Shown: positions 25,729 through 33,103, counted from the first letter of the stretch. The stretch: 33,103 bases of DNA from Palsa-948 sp964481195 (GCA_964481195.1 CAYZTB010000035.1:1-33103), one strand, 5' to 3'. Numbers and translations: made by a program. Notes: generated from the letters alone by a model not told the origin.

Positions 25729-25733
25729 TTAAT
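25648..25733 (+). repeat. 86-bp direct repeat, right copy
   Basis: This matches 20393-20478 at 85 of 86 bases. Together the copies bracket the three-gene exporter. There is no integrase or transposase gene between them. Confidence 0.95.
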
Positions 25734-25840
25734 AGGTATTAGAGAATAGTTATTAGGGTGAATTTTGCTTAAACATTTTTCTACTTTTCTATACCTCCAT
25801 TCACTAACAATAAAGATTGTACTACTTTTACTAAATTACT

Positions 25841-28252
25841 ATGTACAACTTTAAATATTTTACACTTGGCATATTTTTATTGGGCTGCTGGGCTATTGCA
25901 AGTGCACAAAACAGTTCCATTAAAGGGCGTGTATACAACAGCATCAACAACGAAGAAATTCCTTTTGCTGGTATATTAATTGAAGGGACTAAAAAAATTG
26001 CACAGAGCGACATCAACGGTAATTTCAGAATTGATAGCCTTGTTCCCGGAGTGTACAATGTAATTTGCGATTATGCGGGATTTAAAAAAGTGGTGCTCTA
26101 CGAAATTACAGTCACCAGCGCCCGCCCTACCCTGCTGGATATTCCCATGGAAGAAGAAGCCGCAAAACTTAACGAAGTAGAAATTATAGCATCGCCCTTT
26201 AACAAAACAGAAGAGAGCCCCTTGAGCCTGCGCACCATCAGCGCCACCGAAATTTACCGCAACCCCGGAGGCAACCGCGACATCTCCAAAGTATTGCAAT
26301 CTTTTCCCGGAGTGGCATCGTCCGTCTCCTTTCGCAACGATATAATTATTAGAGGAGGAGCGCCCAATGAAAATCGTTTTTACCTCGATGGAATTGAAGT
26401 GCCCAACATTAACCACTTTGCTACACAAGGCTCTTCGGGCGGACCCGTAGGAATGATTAATGTAAATTTTATTCGTGAAGTAGATTTTTATTCCGGAGCG
26501 TTCCCTGCCGGCCGGGGCAATGCGCTGAGCTCTGTATTGGAGTTTAAGCAGATTGAAGGCAACAACGAAAAAATACGCGGCACAGCCATGCTCGGCTCCA
26601 GCGATGTGGGAATCACGCTGGATGGGCCCATCGGAAAAAATTCGTCTTTCATCTTTTCGGCCAGACGCTCTTACCTGCAATTTTTATTTTTAGCACTCAA
26701 GCTTCCCTTCCTTCCTACGTACAATGATTTTCAGTACAAGCAAACGCTGCGCCTAGGCAACAAAAATCGAATTACCATTATTGGCCTTGGTGCCATCGAT
26801 GACTTTGAGCTGAACGAAAAAGTTAACGAGGGAGAAAAAGATTCCTCCATCTTAGATCGTAACAATTATATTTTAAACACCCTGCCCGTAAACAACCAGT
26901 GGAACTATGTAGTTGGCGCAAACTGGAAACATTTTTTTGACAACAGCTACACCACGCTGGTAGTTAGTCGCAACCACCTAAACAACAGTGCCCTAAAATA
27001 TCGTTACAATATTCCGCAGCCAAATAATAAACTGCTGGACTACAACTCGCAAGAAATAGAAAATAAAATGCGCTTTGAATATACAGCCAGAAAAAATGGG
27101 TGGAAAATAAATGCCGGGTTAGGATTCGAAAACGCATTGTACACCAACAGCACGTACAATAAAGTAGTGATAAACAGCGCTACCTATATTGTTGACTTTG
27201 ACTCAGAATTTAGTTTAAATAAGTTTGCAGTCTTTTTTCAAGCTAGCAAAAAAATTATGAATGATAAACTCAGTCTGTCTTTTGGACTACGAACCGACTT
27301 CAACGATTATTCGTCCGACATGAGCAACCCGCTCAATCAGCTTTCGCCACGCTTCTCTGCATCCTACCGGTTGAATAAAAAAATTAATCTAAATATTAAT
27401 GCAGGAAATTATTTTCAGCTGCCTCCCTATACTGTGCTGGGGTACCGCGATAGCAGCAAGGTGCTGGTAAATAAAAACAACGGAGTAAAATATATTTCGT
27501 GCATGCATTTAGTTAGCGGGTTAGAATACAATCCTACACAATATTCTAAAGTTACGGTCGAAGGATTTTACAAAGCCTACAGCCATTACCCTTTCTTGAT
27601 TCGCGATAGTGTGAGCCTTGCAAATTTGGGTGCCGACTTTGGCGTAATAGGAAACGAAGAAGTAAAATCCATCTCCGATGGGCGCAGCTATGGCTTAGAA
27701 ATATTATTGCAGCAAAAACTTAGCTCCACCGTTTACGGCATTGTGGCGTACACCCTCGTGCGCAGCGAGTTTAAAGACAAGCGCGGAGATTTAAAACCAG
27801 CGGCCTGGGACAACGTACATATTTTAAATCTTACAGCCGGAAAAAAATTAAAAAAGAACTGGGAGCTGGGAGTAAAATTTCGTTTGCTGGGCGGTGCGCC
27901 CTATACCCCGTATGATTTGAAATTATCTGCAGTAAAATCTGTTTGGGATGTGAAGCAACAAGGCACGCTGGACTGGAATCTTTTAAACGCAGAACGCTTT
28001 CCCTTAACCCACGGCATGGATGTTCGCATAGATAAAAAATGGTATTTTAAAAAGTGGGCGCTCAATGCCTATTTAGATGTACAAAATATTTACAACTTTC
28101 AGGCAAAGGTGCAGCCCTATATAAATGTGAAGCGCGATGCAGCAGGCAACCCACTTACCGACCCCAACAACCCGGGATCCTACCAAGTATATTTGATAGA
28201 AAATACCAGCGGCACCGTGCTTCCCTCCATTGGCTTGATGGTTGAATTTTAG
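25841..28252 (+). CDS. TonB-dependent receptor with CarboxypepD_reg-like N-terminal domain
   Basis: This 803-residue outer-membrane receptor has a signal peptide ending ASAQ (residue 23). A carboxypeptidase-regulatory-like domain follows (about 26-110: SIKGRVYNSINNEEIPFAG). The plug domain (about 120-230) contains ISKVLQSFPGVASS and IIIRGGAPNENRFYLDGIEV. The 22-strand barrel ends with GLMVEF and a terminal aromatic, as usual for barrel assembly. No SusD-like partner is adjacent, so a SusCD glycan role is unlikely and the substrate is unknown. It is flanked by simple-repeat tracts in inverted orientation. Confidence 0.9.
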   Translation: MYNFKYFTLGIFLLGCWAIASAQNSSIKGRVYNSINNEEIPFAGILIEGTKKIAQSDINGNFRIDSLVPGVYNVICDYAGFKKVVLYEITVTSARPTLLDIPMEEEAAKLNEVEIIASPFNKTEESPLSLRTISATEIYRNPGGNRDISKVLQSFPGVASSVSFRNDIIIRGGAPNENRFYLDGIEVPNINHFATQGSSGGPVGMINVNFIREVDFYSGAFPAGRGNALSSVLEFKQIEGNNEKIRGTAMLGSSDVGITLDGPIGKNSSFIFSARRSYLQFLFLALKLPFLPTYNDFQYKQTLRLGNKNRITIIGLGAIDDFELNEKVNEGEKDSSILDRNNYILNTLPVNNQWNYVVGANWKHFFDNSYTTLVVSRNHLNNSALKYRYNIPQPNNKLLDYNSQEIENKMRFEYTARKNGWKINAGLGFENALYTNSTYNKVVINSATYIVDFDSEFSLNKFAVFFQASKKIMNDKLSLSFGLRTDFNDYSSDMSNPLNQLSPRFSASYRLNKKINLNINAGNYFQLPPYTVLGYRDSSKVLVNKNNGVKYISCMHLVSGLEYNPTQYSKVTVEGFYKAYSHYPFLIRDSVSLANLGADFGVIGNEEVKSISDGRSYGLEILLQQKLSSTVYGIVAYTLVRSEFKDKRGDLKPAAWDNVHILNLTAGKKLKKNWELGVKFRLLGGAPYTPYDLKLSAVKSVWDVKQQGTLDWNLLNAERFPLTHGMDVRIDKKWYFKKWALNAYLDVQNIYNFQAKVQPYINVKRDAAGNPLTDPNNPGSYQVYLIENTSGTVLPSIGLMVEF

Positions 28253-28336
28253 GAGCAGGCATAAGCGATTAGAACTTAGCCATAAGGGAAAAAAGTACTA
28301 AGAATTAAACTTTTTGTATACTACTAATCACCTATC

Positions 28337-28521
28337 CCTATTAACTATTCCCTAATACCTGCCGCTCAGCGCGTAATTGCGAGGGAGGCTCTGCGACCGA
28401 AGCAATCTGTGGCTCGCGCGGTATCATTCTGGTTACTGGCTGTTATTACGAGCCCTGCGAAGCAATCTGTATTCCCTTTTCGCTATCGGCTAATCCCTAC
28501 CTCCTATTAACTATTCCCTAA
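28337..28521. repeat. Direct 19-bp and 13-bp repeats
   Basis: CCTATTAACTATTCCCTAA occurs at 28337-28355 and 28503-28521. CGAAGCAATCTGT occurs at 28398-28410 and 28458-28470. The nested arrangement suggests accumulation of small intergenic repeat units. Confidence 0.85.
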
Positions 28522-28590
28522 CCTCTTGCAATTCCAATATCTTTCCTTACATTTGAATATCAAACCTCGGCCATTCGGCCTTGGTTATCG

Positions 28591-28662
28591 GACAAAAACT
28601 TATGGGCTCATTAATCACTCTACATTAGGGTGATGCTGTGCGCATGGGTTTTTGTCTTTTTT
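28591..28662 (+). ncRNA. Candidate structured RNA or cruciform element upstream of the three-gene operon
   Basis: GACAAAAAC (28591-28599) pairs with GTTTTTGTC (28648-28656). Inside, after a 2x2 internal loop, ATGGGC can pair with GCGCAT with one mismatch. A hairpin of ATCAC (28614-28618) with GTGAT (28630-28634) caps the centre. TTTTTT-like sequence follows (TTTTTTG from 28657), so a transcript could end here. It does not match integron attC core-site consensus. It could also be a long-loop terminator for something upstream. Confidence 0.35.
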
Positions 28663-28754
28663 GTTGGTTGAAAATGAAATATAAAAGCAACGAAATACGC
28701 AGGTATATGCACGTTGTAAGCAAGCCTAAATGACGAACATTCTAAAAAAATAAA

Positions 28755-29198
28755 ATGGAAATGAGCAATCAAATACCAATTATATATAAAGATAAAAGTC
28801 TTACTCCTTTTGTCTTTTACTCCGAATTTTTACTTGACGTTGCAAACTTTTACTATGAAAATAAAGACAAGGAGAATACCGTTGAATTTAAACTTATAGA
28901 AGGAAATGATTTAGATTTCAGTGGTAAAAATTATTATATAGACCCAATTACTTTACCATTATTATTAAGTCTTTTCCAACAGCTTAAAAACCATCATAAG
29001 AAACCTATTAAACTTCATTTATCCAATACACCTATTACAATTGATGTTTTAGAGTACTTATACCGTTCACAATTTTTCTATATCCCTGGTGATAATATCA
29101 ATCCTAATTTCCCATTCGGCAGAAATATTTTAGATTTCGATGATGTTTATTTGGGGGGGGCTTCAAAGGAAAATCAATTAGAACAGAACATAAATTAA
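28755..29198 (+). CDS. N-terminal fragment of the STAS-like/GHKL protein
   Basis: This 147-residue frame has no signal peptide or membrane segment. The centre (YYIDPITLPLLLSLFQQL, then KPIKLHLSNTPITIDVLEYLY) has the strand-helix alternation of a STAS-like fold, the type found in anti-anti-sigma and other regulatory proteins; this is a weak assignment. The final residues after LGG (ASKENQLEQNIN) are probably out-of-frame, because adding one G to the homopolymer extends the protein into the GHKL region. I see no close named family. Confidence 0.55.
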   Translation: MEMSNQIPIIYKDKSLTPFVFYSEFLLDVANFYYENKDKENTVEFKLIEGNDLDFSGKNYYIDPITLPLLLSLFQQLKNHHKKPIKLHLSNTPITIDVLEYLYRSQFFYIPGDNINPNFPFGRNILDFDDVYLGGASKENQLEQNIN

Positions 29199-29431
29199 GA
29201 TGCTACTCACTTAATGACGATAATTTAAAGAACAAACTAATAGAAATTACTGAAGGTGAACCAGCTAAACGAGATTCTCTCGTACAACACTACACTTATA
29301 AGGTTAAGGAACATTTTTACGACTTGTTATTTTAAAATGATACTACTAATCATTTAACCAATGAGTTTATTGAAATCCTAGCGGAGCTTATCACGAATGG
29401 CGTTTTACATTCAAAATCAGATGCGTTTGTT

Positions 29432-30022
29432 TTGATGTTTTCTGATAAATTCAAAACGAAATTTGCAATTTCCAATAATGGAATTGGGCTTTACAAATCA
29501 CTAAAGAATAAAAGTGATGTAGGTGATTTCTATAACAAATTTGAATTATTCAATTCTTTATTTGGTTTTTTTACATTAAAGACTGATGAAAAAATAAAAA
29601 ATTCGGTCTTGCTTCTTTTTGAAACACTTTATTACTCAATGCTAAAAGACAGGCAAGGTCTTTTTGATTTGATGTGTAACGTAGTTCTTGATTGTAGTGG
29701 TTATTTCAGATTGCATACAGACAATGCTCAAATAATTGTTTCTGCAAGAATGTTAAATGAGTTATCAAAACTTTATGATACGAGATTTGAGATTTTAAAG
29801 GCTCACAACTCTTTGCTTTTTAAACAAGTAAACAATGAGACCTTTAAAGAAACAATGATTAAACTAAAAGAGAAATGCAAAAAACAAATGATTGAACTTG
29901 CAAAGTCAATCTTTAAAAAACACTCTGGTGATACAAGATTTTCAGCATTAAAAATTTTTGATGTGCGTTTTAAAGGGGTGCATATAGAAGTTGAAATCCC
30001 TAATTCAATTGAAAGAGTATGA
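29432..30022 (+). CDS. C-terminal fragment of the GHKL ATPase-like protein
   Basis: The first ATG in this frame at 29432 gives 196 residues, but the frame is open from 29336 and the N-box ELITNGVLHS lies upstream of that ATG. A product starting at 29432 would therefore lack part of the ATP site. AISNNGIGLYKSL (residues 12-24) resembles the G1 box, with Asn where Asp is usual. The rest is helical, then a beta-strand pair near the end (FDVRFKGVHIEVEIP). Its stop overlaps the next start in ATGA (30019-30022), which shows the genes were built as an operon. Confidence 0.55.
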   Translation: MMFSDKFKTKFAISNNGIGLYKSLKNKSDVGDFYNKFELFNSLFGFFTLKTDEKIKNSVLLLFETLYYSMLKDRQGLFDLMCNVVLDCSGYFRLHTDNAQIIVSARMLNELSKLYDTRFEILKAHNSLLFKQVNNETFKETMIKLKEKCKKQMIELAKSIFKKHSGDTRFSALKIFDVRFKGVHIEVEIPNSIERV

Positions 30023-31047
30023 TAATTTCAAAAATTAAAATAGACAATTGTTTGTATTATCATTTACACGCTGAGCAAACAATAACTTCCGCTTTTGTTG
30101 ACAGTGGTAATATTGGCATATCTGAACAGTTAGTTAACGAAACAACATTAATCAATATAATAAAAGATTATAGTGAAAAGGTCGTTGATAAACCCAAAGT
30201 TCTGGTTTTGAACTTCGAGTCTACTAATGTTATTCAAAACAACCAAATTTCAAAAATCAGTCAATTAAAAAGCTTAAACTCAAATCTTATACTGATAAAT
30301 GTCAAAAAATCACTGATAAAAGAATTAACCCTACTTAGCTTATTTAATAACCCCAACAATATTATTGATGAAAATGAGAATTTTTTGGTATTCAATTGTT
30401 TTGAGACGGGAAAATTTCAAGTTATTTATTCCACACAAGAAATTTTTAAAACACATTTTTTAAAATTATTAACAGAAAAGGATTATATAAAATCTTTGGA
30501 AGGACAAGAGAGATATCACGCTTCATCCTCAGTATATCTTTCTAAGTGGATAAACATAAAAAAAATCATCAGTCTTGATAGAGAATTTTTCTTGTATGCA
30601 ATTTATAATTTAGCTCTTAAGACTTATCAAAAATGGTTTAAAGACCTAAAAACTCAGGAAAATGAAAACAAACCAACTTTAGTATGCCAAAATCTTAATA
30701 GCTCCTATATTACTTCGATTCTTTCAACTTTACTAAGAACCGATATTGTAATCCTTGATCAAATAGGCCCAATAAACAAAATGTACAGTACACTTGACAG
30801 TAAAATAGACAACAATAAAAAATACATTGTAGTTTCTGATTTAGTTTGTCTTGGAACTGAAATAAAAATTGCAAAAAGTCTAATTGAGTTTTTAGGAGGC
30901 AAGTATTTAGGGAATGTTTCTATTGTCCGAATCCAAACAATTGATCCTATTTACAGAAGTTTTGAAGATGCAGAGTGTGTGTTTGTTTTAGATAAGGAAA
31001 GTAACAAGGAGATAGGTTATAAAATTTCAACAGTGTTAGATTTATAA
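30019..31047 (+). CDS. Orotate-phosphoribosyltransferase-like protein with a possible STAS-like N-terminal half
   Basis: This cytoplasmic protein of 342 residues has no membrane segments. Residues about 58-128 (KPKVLVLNFESTNVI, NLILINVKKSLIKELTL) look STAS-like, as does the preceding gene's N-terminus. From about 165, SSSVYLSKWINIKKI resembles the start of orotate-type phosphoribosyltransferases. KKYIVVSDLVCLGTEIKIAKSLI (267-289) sits where the PRPP-binding motif (DDVxTTGxT type) belongs, but with SD for the acidic pair and LGTE for the TGGT part. Catalysis is therefore uncertain; it may bind a nucleotide instead. It starts inside the stop of the upstream gene and ends one base before the next start. 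Confidence 0.6.
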   Translation: MIISKIKIDNCLYYHLHAEQTITSAFVDSGNIGISEQLVNETTLINIIKDYSEKVVDKPKVLVLNFESTNVIQNNQISKISQLKSLNSNLILINVKKSLIKELTLLSLFNNPNNIIDENENFLVFNCFETGKFQVIYSTQEIFKTHFLKLLTEKDYIKSLEGQERYHASSSVYLSKWINIKKIISLDREFFLYAIYNLALKTYQKWFKDLKTQENENKPTLVCQNLNSSYITSILSTLLRTDIVILDQIGPINKMYSTLDSKIDNNKKYIVVSDLVCLGTEIKIAKSLIEFLGGKYLGNVSIVRIQTIDPIYRSFEDAECVFVLDKESNKEIGYKISTVLDL

Positions 31048-31048
31048 A

Positions 31049-32902
31049 ATGAAAAAGGCAATAATACATATTTCAGATTTACACGTTTGTTTACATCAAG
31101 ACTTAAAAGATAGAGACACAGATGAAATAAAGAAATTTTGGTTGACAACTAATCCAAAAGACGATTCCAAAGAATATATAAACAGATTTTGTGACTTCAT
31201 AAAAACAAAATATGATATTAAAAAAGATGATTTGTATTTACTTGTAACAGGTGATATTACAAACAAATCTAAAGAAGAAGAAAATAAATCAGCAACAGAA
31301 TATTTACAGTTAATTAAAGATAATTTAAAAATAAAATTAGAGAATGTTTTACTTCTTCCTGGTGATCACGATGTAAACTGGAAACTTTGTGAAGATGCAT
31401 TCGCAGAACACAAAAAAGGTGGCGGAGTTAGAGAAGCTTGTGAATTAGATGAAAAATATAAGTACTTCAAAAAATTATATTTAGATTTTACAGGTATTTC
31501 ATTTGATACCTCAAAAGTTATTGTCAAGCAAATAAAATTTGAAAATGAAAAGCTCATAATTATTGGAATAAATACCAACTTGAGAATTGACTATGAAGGC
31601 GGTCCTGGTTTTGTCGATAAACAGAAATTGGAGCAAGAACTAAATGAATTAAAAATTCCTGCTAACTATTCAATAGTTGCCTCGTTTCATCACAATATAT
31701 TTTCAGCTTATGAAAATAAGCAAACTGGTTCATGGGATAAGGATAATAGAAAAACTATGCTTGATTTTTTTCAAGGAAAACAAATTAAATGCTTTTTTTA
31801 TGGAAATGAACATACTACAGATTCAAACTACCAAGGAAAATCTAGAAATGATTTATTGATAAGTTCAGATTCAGGTAGTTTTTCTTCAAAAATTAAACCT
31901 ACTCCTTCATTCAAGATTTACGACATAATTAGTGACGCAAGTTCTTTGAAACTAAAAAATAATATTTATACATATTTAGATAATGATAATGTTAATTCAA
32001 ACGGTAAATGGATAACTGCGACAGCGTCAGAAAAGGATGAATTAGAATATTTTGAATTAATTCTAAAAAAAGAGCCCCCTGTAAAAGCTAAAGAGATTGT
32101 TGAAAGATCTGAACCCCTAACAGAGATTGTTATACCTCAAATAAAGCATAGTAGTTCTCAAGATTATTCTACCAATTTGTTTAATCTCGTTAAAGAAAAA
32201 AAACTTTTTCATTCTGGACACTTTCATTGGAGTGAAACTTCAAGAGCCCATAATTGGATAGATGTCACAAAGATATTGAACAACTTTAATGATTTAGTTT
32301 TTGCAAAAAATGCAATTCTTGATTTAGTTGAAAGAAACATCGGAATGAATTATGATTTTGTTATCGGATTAGGAATTGAAGGAAATATTCTATCTACAAA
32401 AACAGCAATAAAACACGAAAAACCATATTCATTTTTACCATATTCATACCGTTATGATGGACATAACGATTTTGAAAGAGAAATATGTTTTGAGAATGAA
32501 GGCAAGTATAAATCTGTATTAATCATCACAGATGTCGTAAATGATGGAAGGACAATTAGAAAATTGATACATAAAGAAGGCAGAGCGGTTGATTTTTTCA
32601 AAACGGTAGAGAAAATCTTTGTAGTGTCGCTTTTCTACACAGGTAATGTCTCTAAGCCCGATACTACAATCTTAAATCTTACTCAGGAACAATTAACTTT
32701 AAAAGGTGTTTTGGAAGAAGACCATCCTGAAAGTAGAATTTCATATTATTTTGTAGCAGCAATGAAAGTAGAAGAATGTCCATATAAGGCTGATTATAAA
32801 ACAGCTTGTTTGTTAATGCAAAACCCTGATTTGGGTTGTATCCATAAATTTTATGATGAAAGGAAAGCTGAAGAAAGAAAAAATTTAAAAATCAACCCAT
32901 AG
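31049..32902 (+). CDS. Calcineurin-like metallophosphoesterase fused to a phosphoribosyltransferase-like domain
   Basis: In this 617-residue protein the N-terminal part (about 1-290) is calcineurin-like. ISDLH gives Asp10 and His12, VTGD gives Asp69, LLPGDHDV (101-109) occupies the GNHD position with Asp in place of Asn, SFHHN contains His214/His215, and YGNEHT (251-256) occupies the GHxH position with Asn for the first His. The C-terminal part (about 385-545) resembles orotate phosphoribosyltransferase: LFHSGHFHW, WIDVTKIL, FVIGLGIEGNILS and VLIITDVVNDGRTI (490-503), the PRPP-motif equivalent with TD for the usual DD. It begins one base after the upstream stop. The reaction is unknown; hydrolysis or phosphorolysis of a nucleotide-derived signal is one guess. 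Confidence 0.7.
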   Translation: MKKAIIHISDLHVCLHQDLKDRDTDEIKKFWLTTNPKDDSKEYINRFCDFIKTKYDIKKDDLYLLVTGDITNKSKEEENKSATEYLQLIKDNLKIKLENVLLLPGDHDVNWKLCEDAFAEHKKGGGVREACELDEKYKYFKKLYLDFTGISFDTSKVIVKQIKFENEKLIIIGINTNLRIDYEGGPGFVDKQKLEQELNELKIPANYSIVASFHHNIFSAYENKQTGSWDKDNRKTMLDFFQGKQIKCFFYGNEHTTDSNYQGKSRNDLLISSDSGSFSSKIKPTPSFKIYDIISDASSLKLKNNIYTYLDNDNVNSNGKWITATASEKDELEYFELILKKEPPVKAKEIVERSEPLTEIVIPQIKHSSSQDYSTNLFNLVKEKKLFHSGHFHWSETSRAHNWIDVTKILNNFNDLVFAKNAILDLVERNIGMNYDFVIGLGIEGNILSTKTAIKHEKPYSFLPYSYRYDGHNDFEREICFENEGKYKSVLIITDVVNDGRTIRKLIHKEGRAVDFFKTVEKIFVVSLFYTGNVSKPDTTILNLTQEQLTLKGVLEEDHPESRISYYFVAAMKVEECPYKADYKTACLLMQNPDLGCIHKFYDERKAEERKNLKINP

Positions 32903-33103
32903 GTGTAAGCGCATTTGCAATTCGCACAGGCTAAACAGACAGAAACAAGAATAAAAGATGACAGCAAAAATACACCCTTCCGTTCTGTCTAGCATCTCGC
33001 TACGATGCGTCATCCCCCCCCCCCCAGACCCTACTAGGCGCGAAGGTCGTCTTCGTGTCATGGTTGCAGGTAAGTTGGGCATATGGTTTGCCGTCAGGTC
33101 TTC
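32903..33103. other. Window-end non-coding stretch with hairpins and a poly-C tract
   Basis: The composition becomes more GC-rich than the preceding operon. GCATC/GATGC arms near 32992-33007, a run of twelve C (33014-33025) and CGCGAAG/CTTCGTG arms around 33040-33056 resemble an intergenic repeat element. No gene is supported. Confidence 0.4.

Larger units (their letters stand above)
25515..25840. other. Intergenic region with a lamin-tail gene-end fragment and simple repeat
   Basis: Besides the duplicated gene end (25612-25733), this stretch carries the TAATAGG-like sequence at 25731-25759. That sequence is an imperfect inverted match to 28337-28360 on the other side of the TonB receptor gene. 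No complete gene or clear promoter was seen. TACTTTTA near 25817 is one base short of a -7 consensus for the receptor gene. Confidence 0.5.
28253..28754. other. Repeat-rich intergenic region
   Basis: These 502 bases contain no supportable gene. They hold two exact copies of CCTATTAACTATTCCCTAA (28337-28355 and 28503-28521). Between them is a GC-richer patch with two exact copies of CGAAGCAATCTGT (28398-28410 and 28458-28470), which resembles intergenic repeat families of other Bacteroidota. A structured element at 28591-28656 lies ahead of the following operon. Confidence 0.6.
28755..30022 (+). pseudogene. Broken STAS-like plus GHKL ATPase gene, first gene of the unusual operon
   Basis: The reading frame from 28755 runs into a tract of eight G (29153-29160) and stops at 29198. 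Moving to the frame given by nine G, the protein continues without interruption (GFKGKSIRTEHKLRCYSLND and onward) to a TAA at 29333-29335. It then continues in that same frame to 30022. Beyond the TAA lie an N-box-like ELITNGVLHS and a G1-like ISNNGIGL, as in GHKL/histidine-kinase-type ATPases. The original product would be about 422 residues. One frameshift and one nonsense codon make this copy inactive unless there is a sequencing error, phase variation or recoding. Confidence 0.75.

Noticed and set aside
25976..26680. Minus-strand 234-codon frame inside the TonB receptor gene
   Set aside because: Antisense to the conserved regulatory and plug domains; composition is typical of a shadow frame.
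28591..28656. Integron attC site
   Set aside because: The outer arms do not fit the RYYYAAC/GTTRRRY core consensus and no integrase was found.

Overview
The window comes from the chromosome of a Bacteroidota bacterium, probably an environmental lineage related to the Sphingobacteriales, Chitinophagales or Flavobacteriales. The evidence is a TonB-dependent receptor and a DUF5686-type outer-membrane protein, both with a CarboxypepD_reg-like N-terminal domain, a lamin-tail protein with a gliding/T9SS-style C-terminus, a MetZ-type PLP enzyme, AT-rich DNA, weak Shine-Dalgarno signals and a TTTG/TAnnTTTG-type promoter before acpP. No rRNA, tRNA, CRISPR array, integrase or transposase gene was recognised.

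Layout. 1-5346 is a surface-glycan-like block: a GT-C membrane glycosyltransferase, an exported GH5-like TIM-barrel hydrolase, and on the minus strand a second polytopic GT-C-like protein with a fascin-like beta-trefoil at its C-terminus. 5368-7176 is a fused OppD-OppF-type ATPase. 7411-14846 is mostly core metabolism: atpG, a small TonB-C-terminal-like protein, purN, acpP, fabF, a periplasmic cyclophilin, a metZ-like gene, hemF and a predicted lipoprotein with a flavin-reductase-like fold. 14843-15946 is a class-II-like Fic protein with a 29-bp perfect palindrome just upstream. 16035-20473 holds a DUF5686-type outer-membrane protein and a divergent lamin-tail protein.

20474-25840 is an inserted-looking segment. 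A complete tripartite exporter (ABC, HlyD, TolC) lies between two near-identical 86-bp copies of the 3' end of the lamin-tail gene. The ABC protein keeps Walker A but has lost most other catalytic motifs. 25841-28252 is a TonB-dependent receptor followed by a repeat-rich intergenic region.

28755-32902 is the most unusual part: an AT-rich, tightly packed three-gene operon. Gene 1 has a STAS-like N-terminus and a GHKL ATPase domain, but is broken in this copy by a poly-G frameshift and an in-frame TAA. Gene 2 carries an orotate-phosphoribosyltransferase-like domain. Gene 3 fuses a calcineurin-like phosphoesterase to a second phosphoribosyltransferase-like domain. I do not recognise this combination as a named system. 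It is the best candidate here for an undescribed nucleotide-signalling or conflict/defence module, but that role is inference.

Two other cross-window observations stand out. A small palindromic repeat is inserted in frame in two unrelated genes (about 4161-4195 and 17641-17680). Simple TAATAGG-like repeats recur near 13134, 25735, 28337 and 28503.
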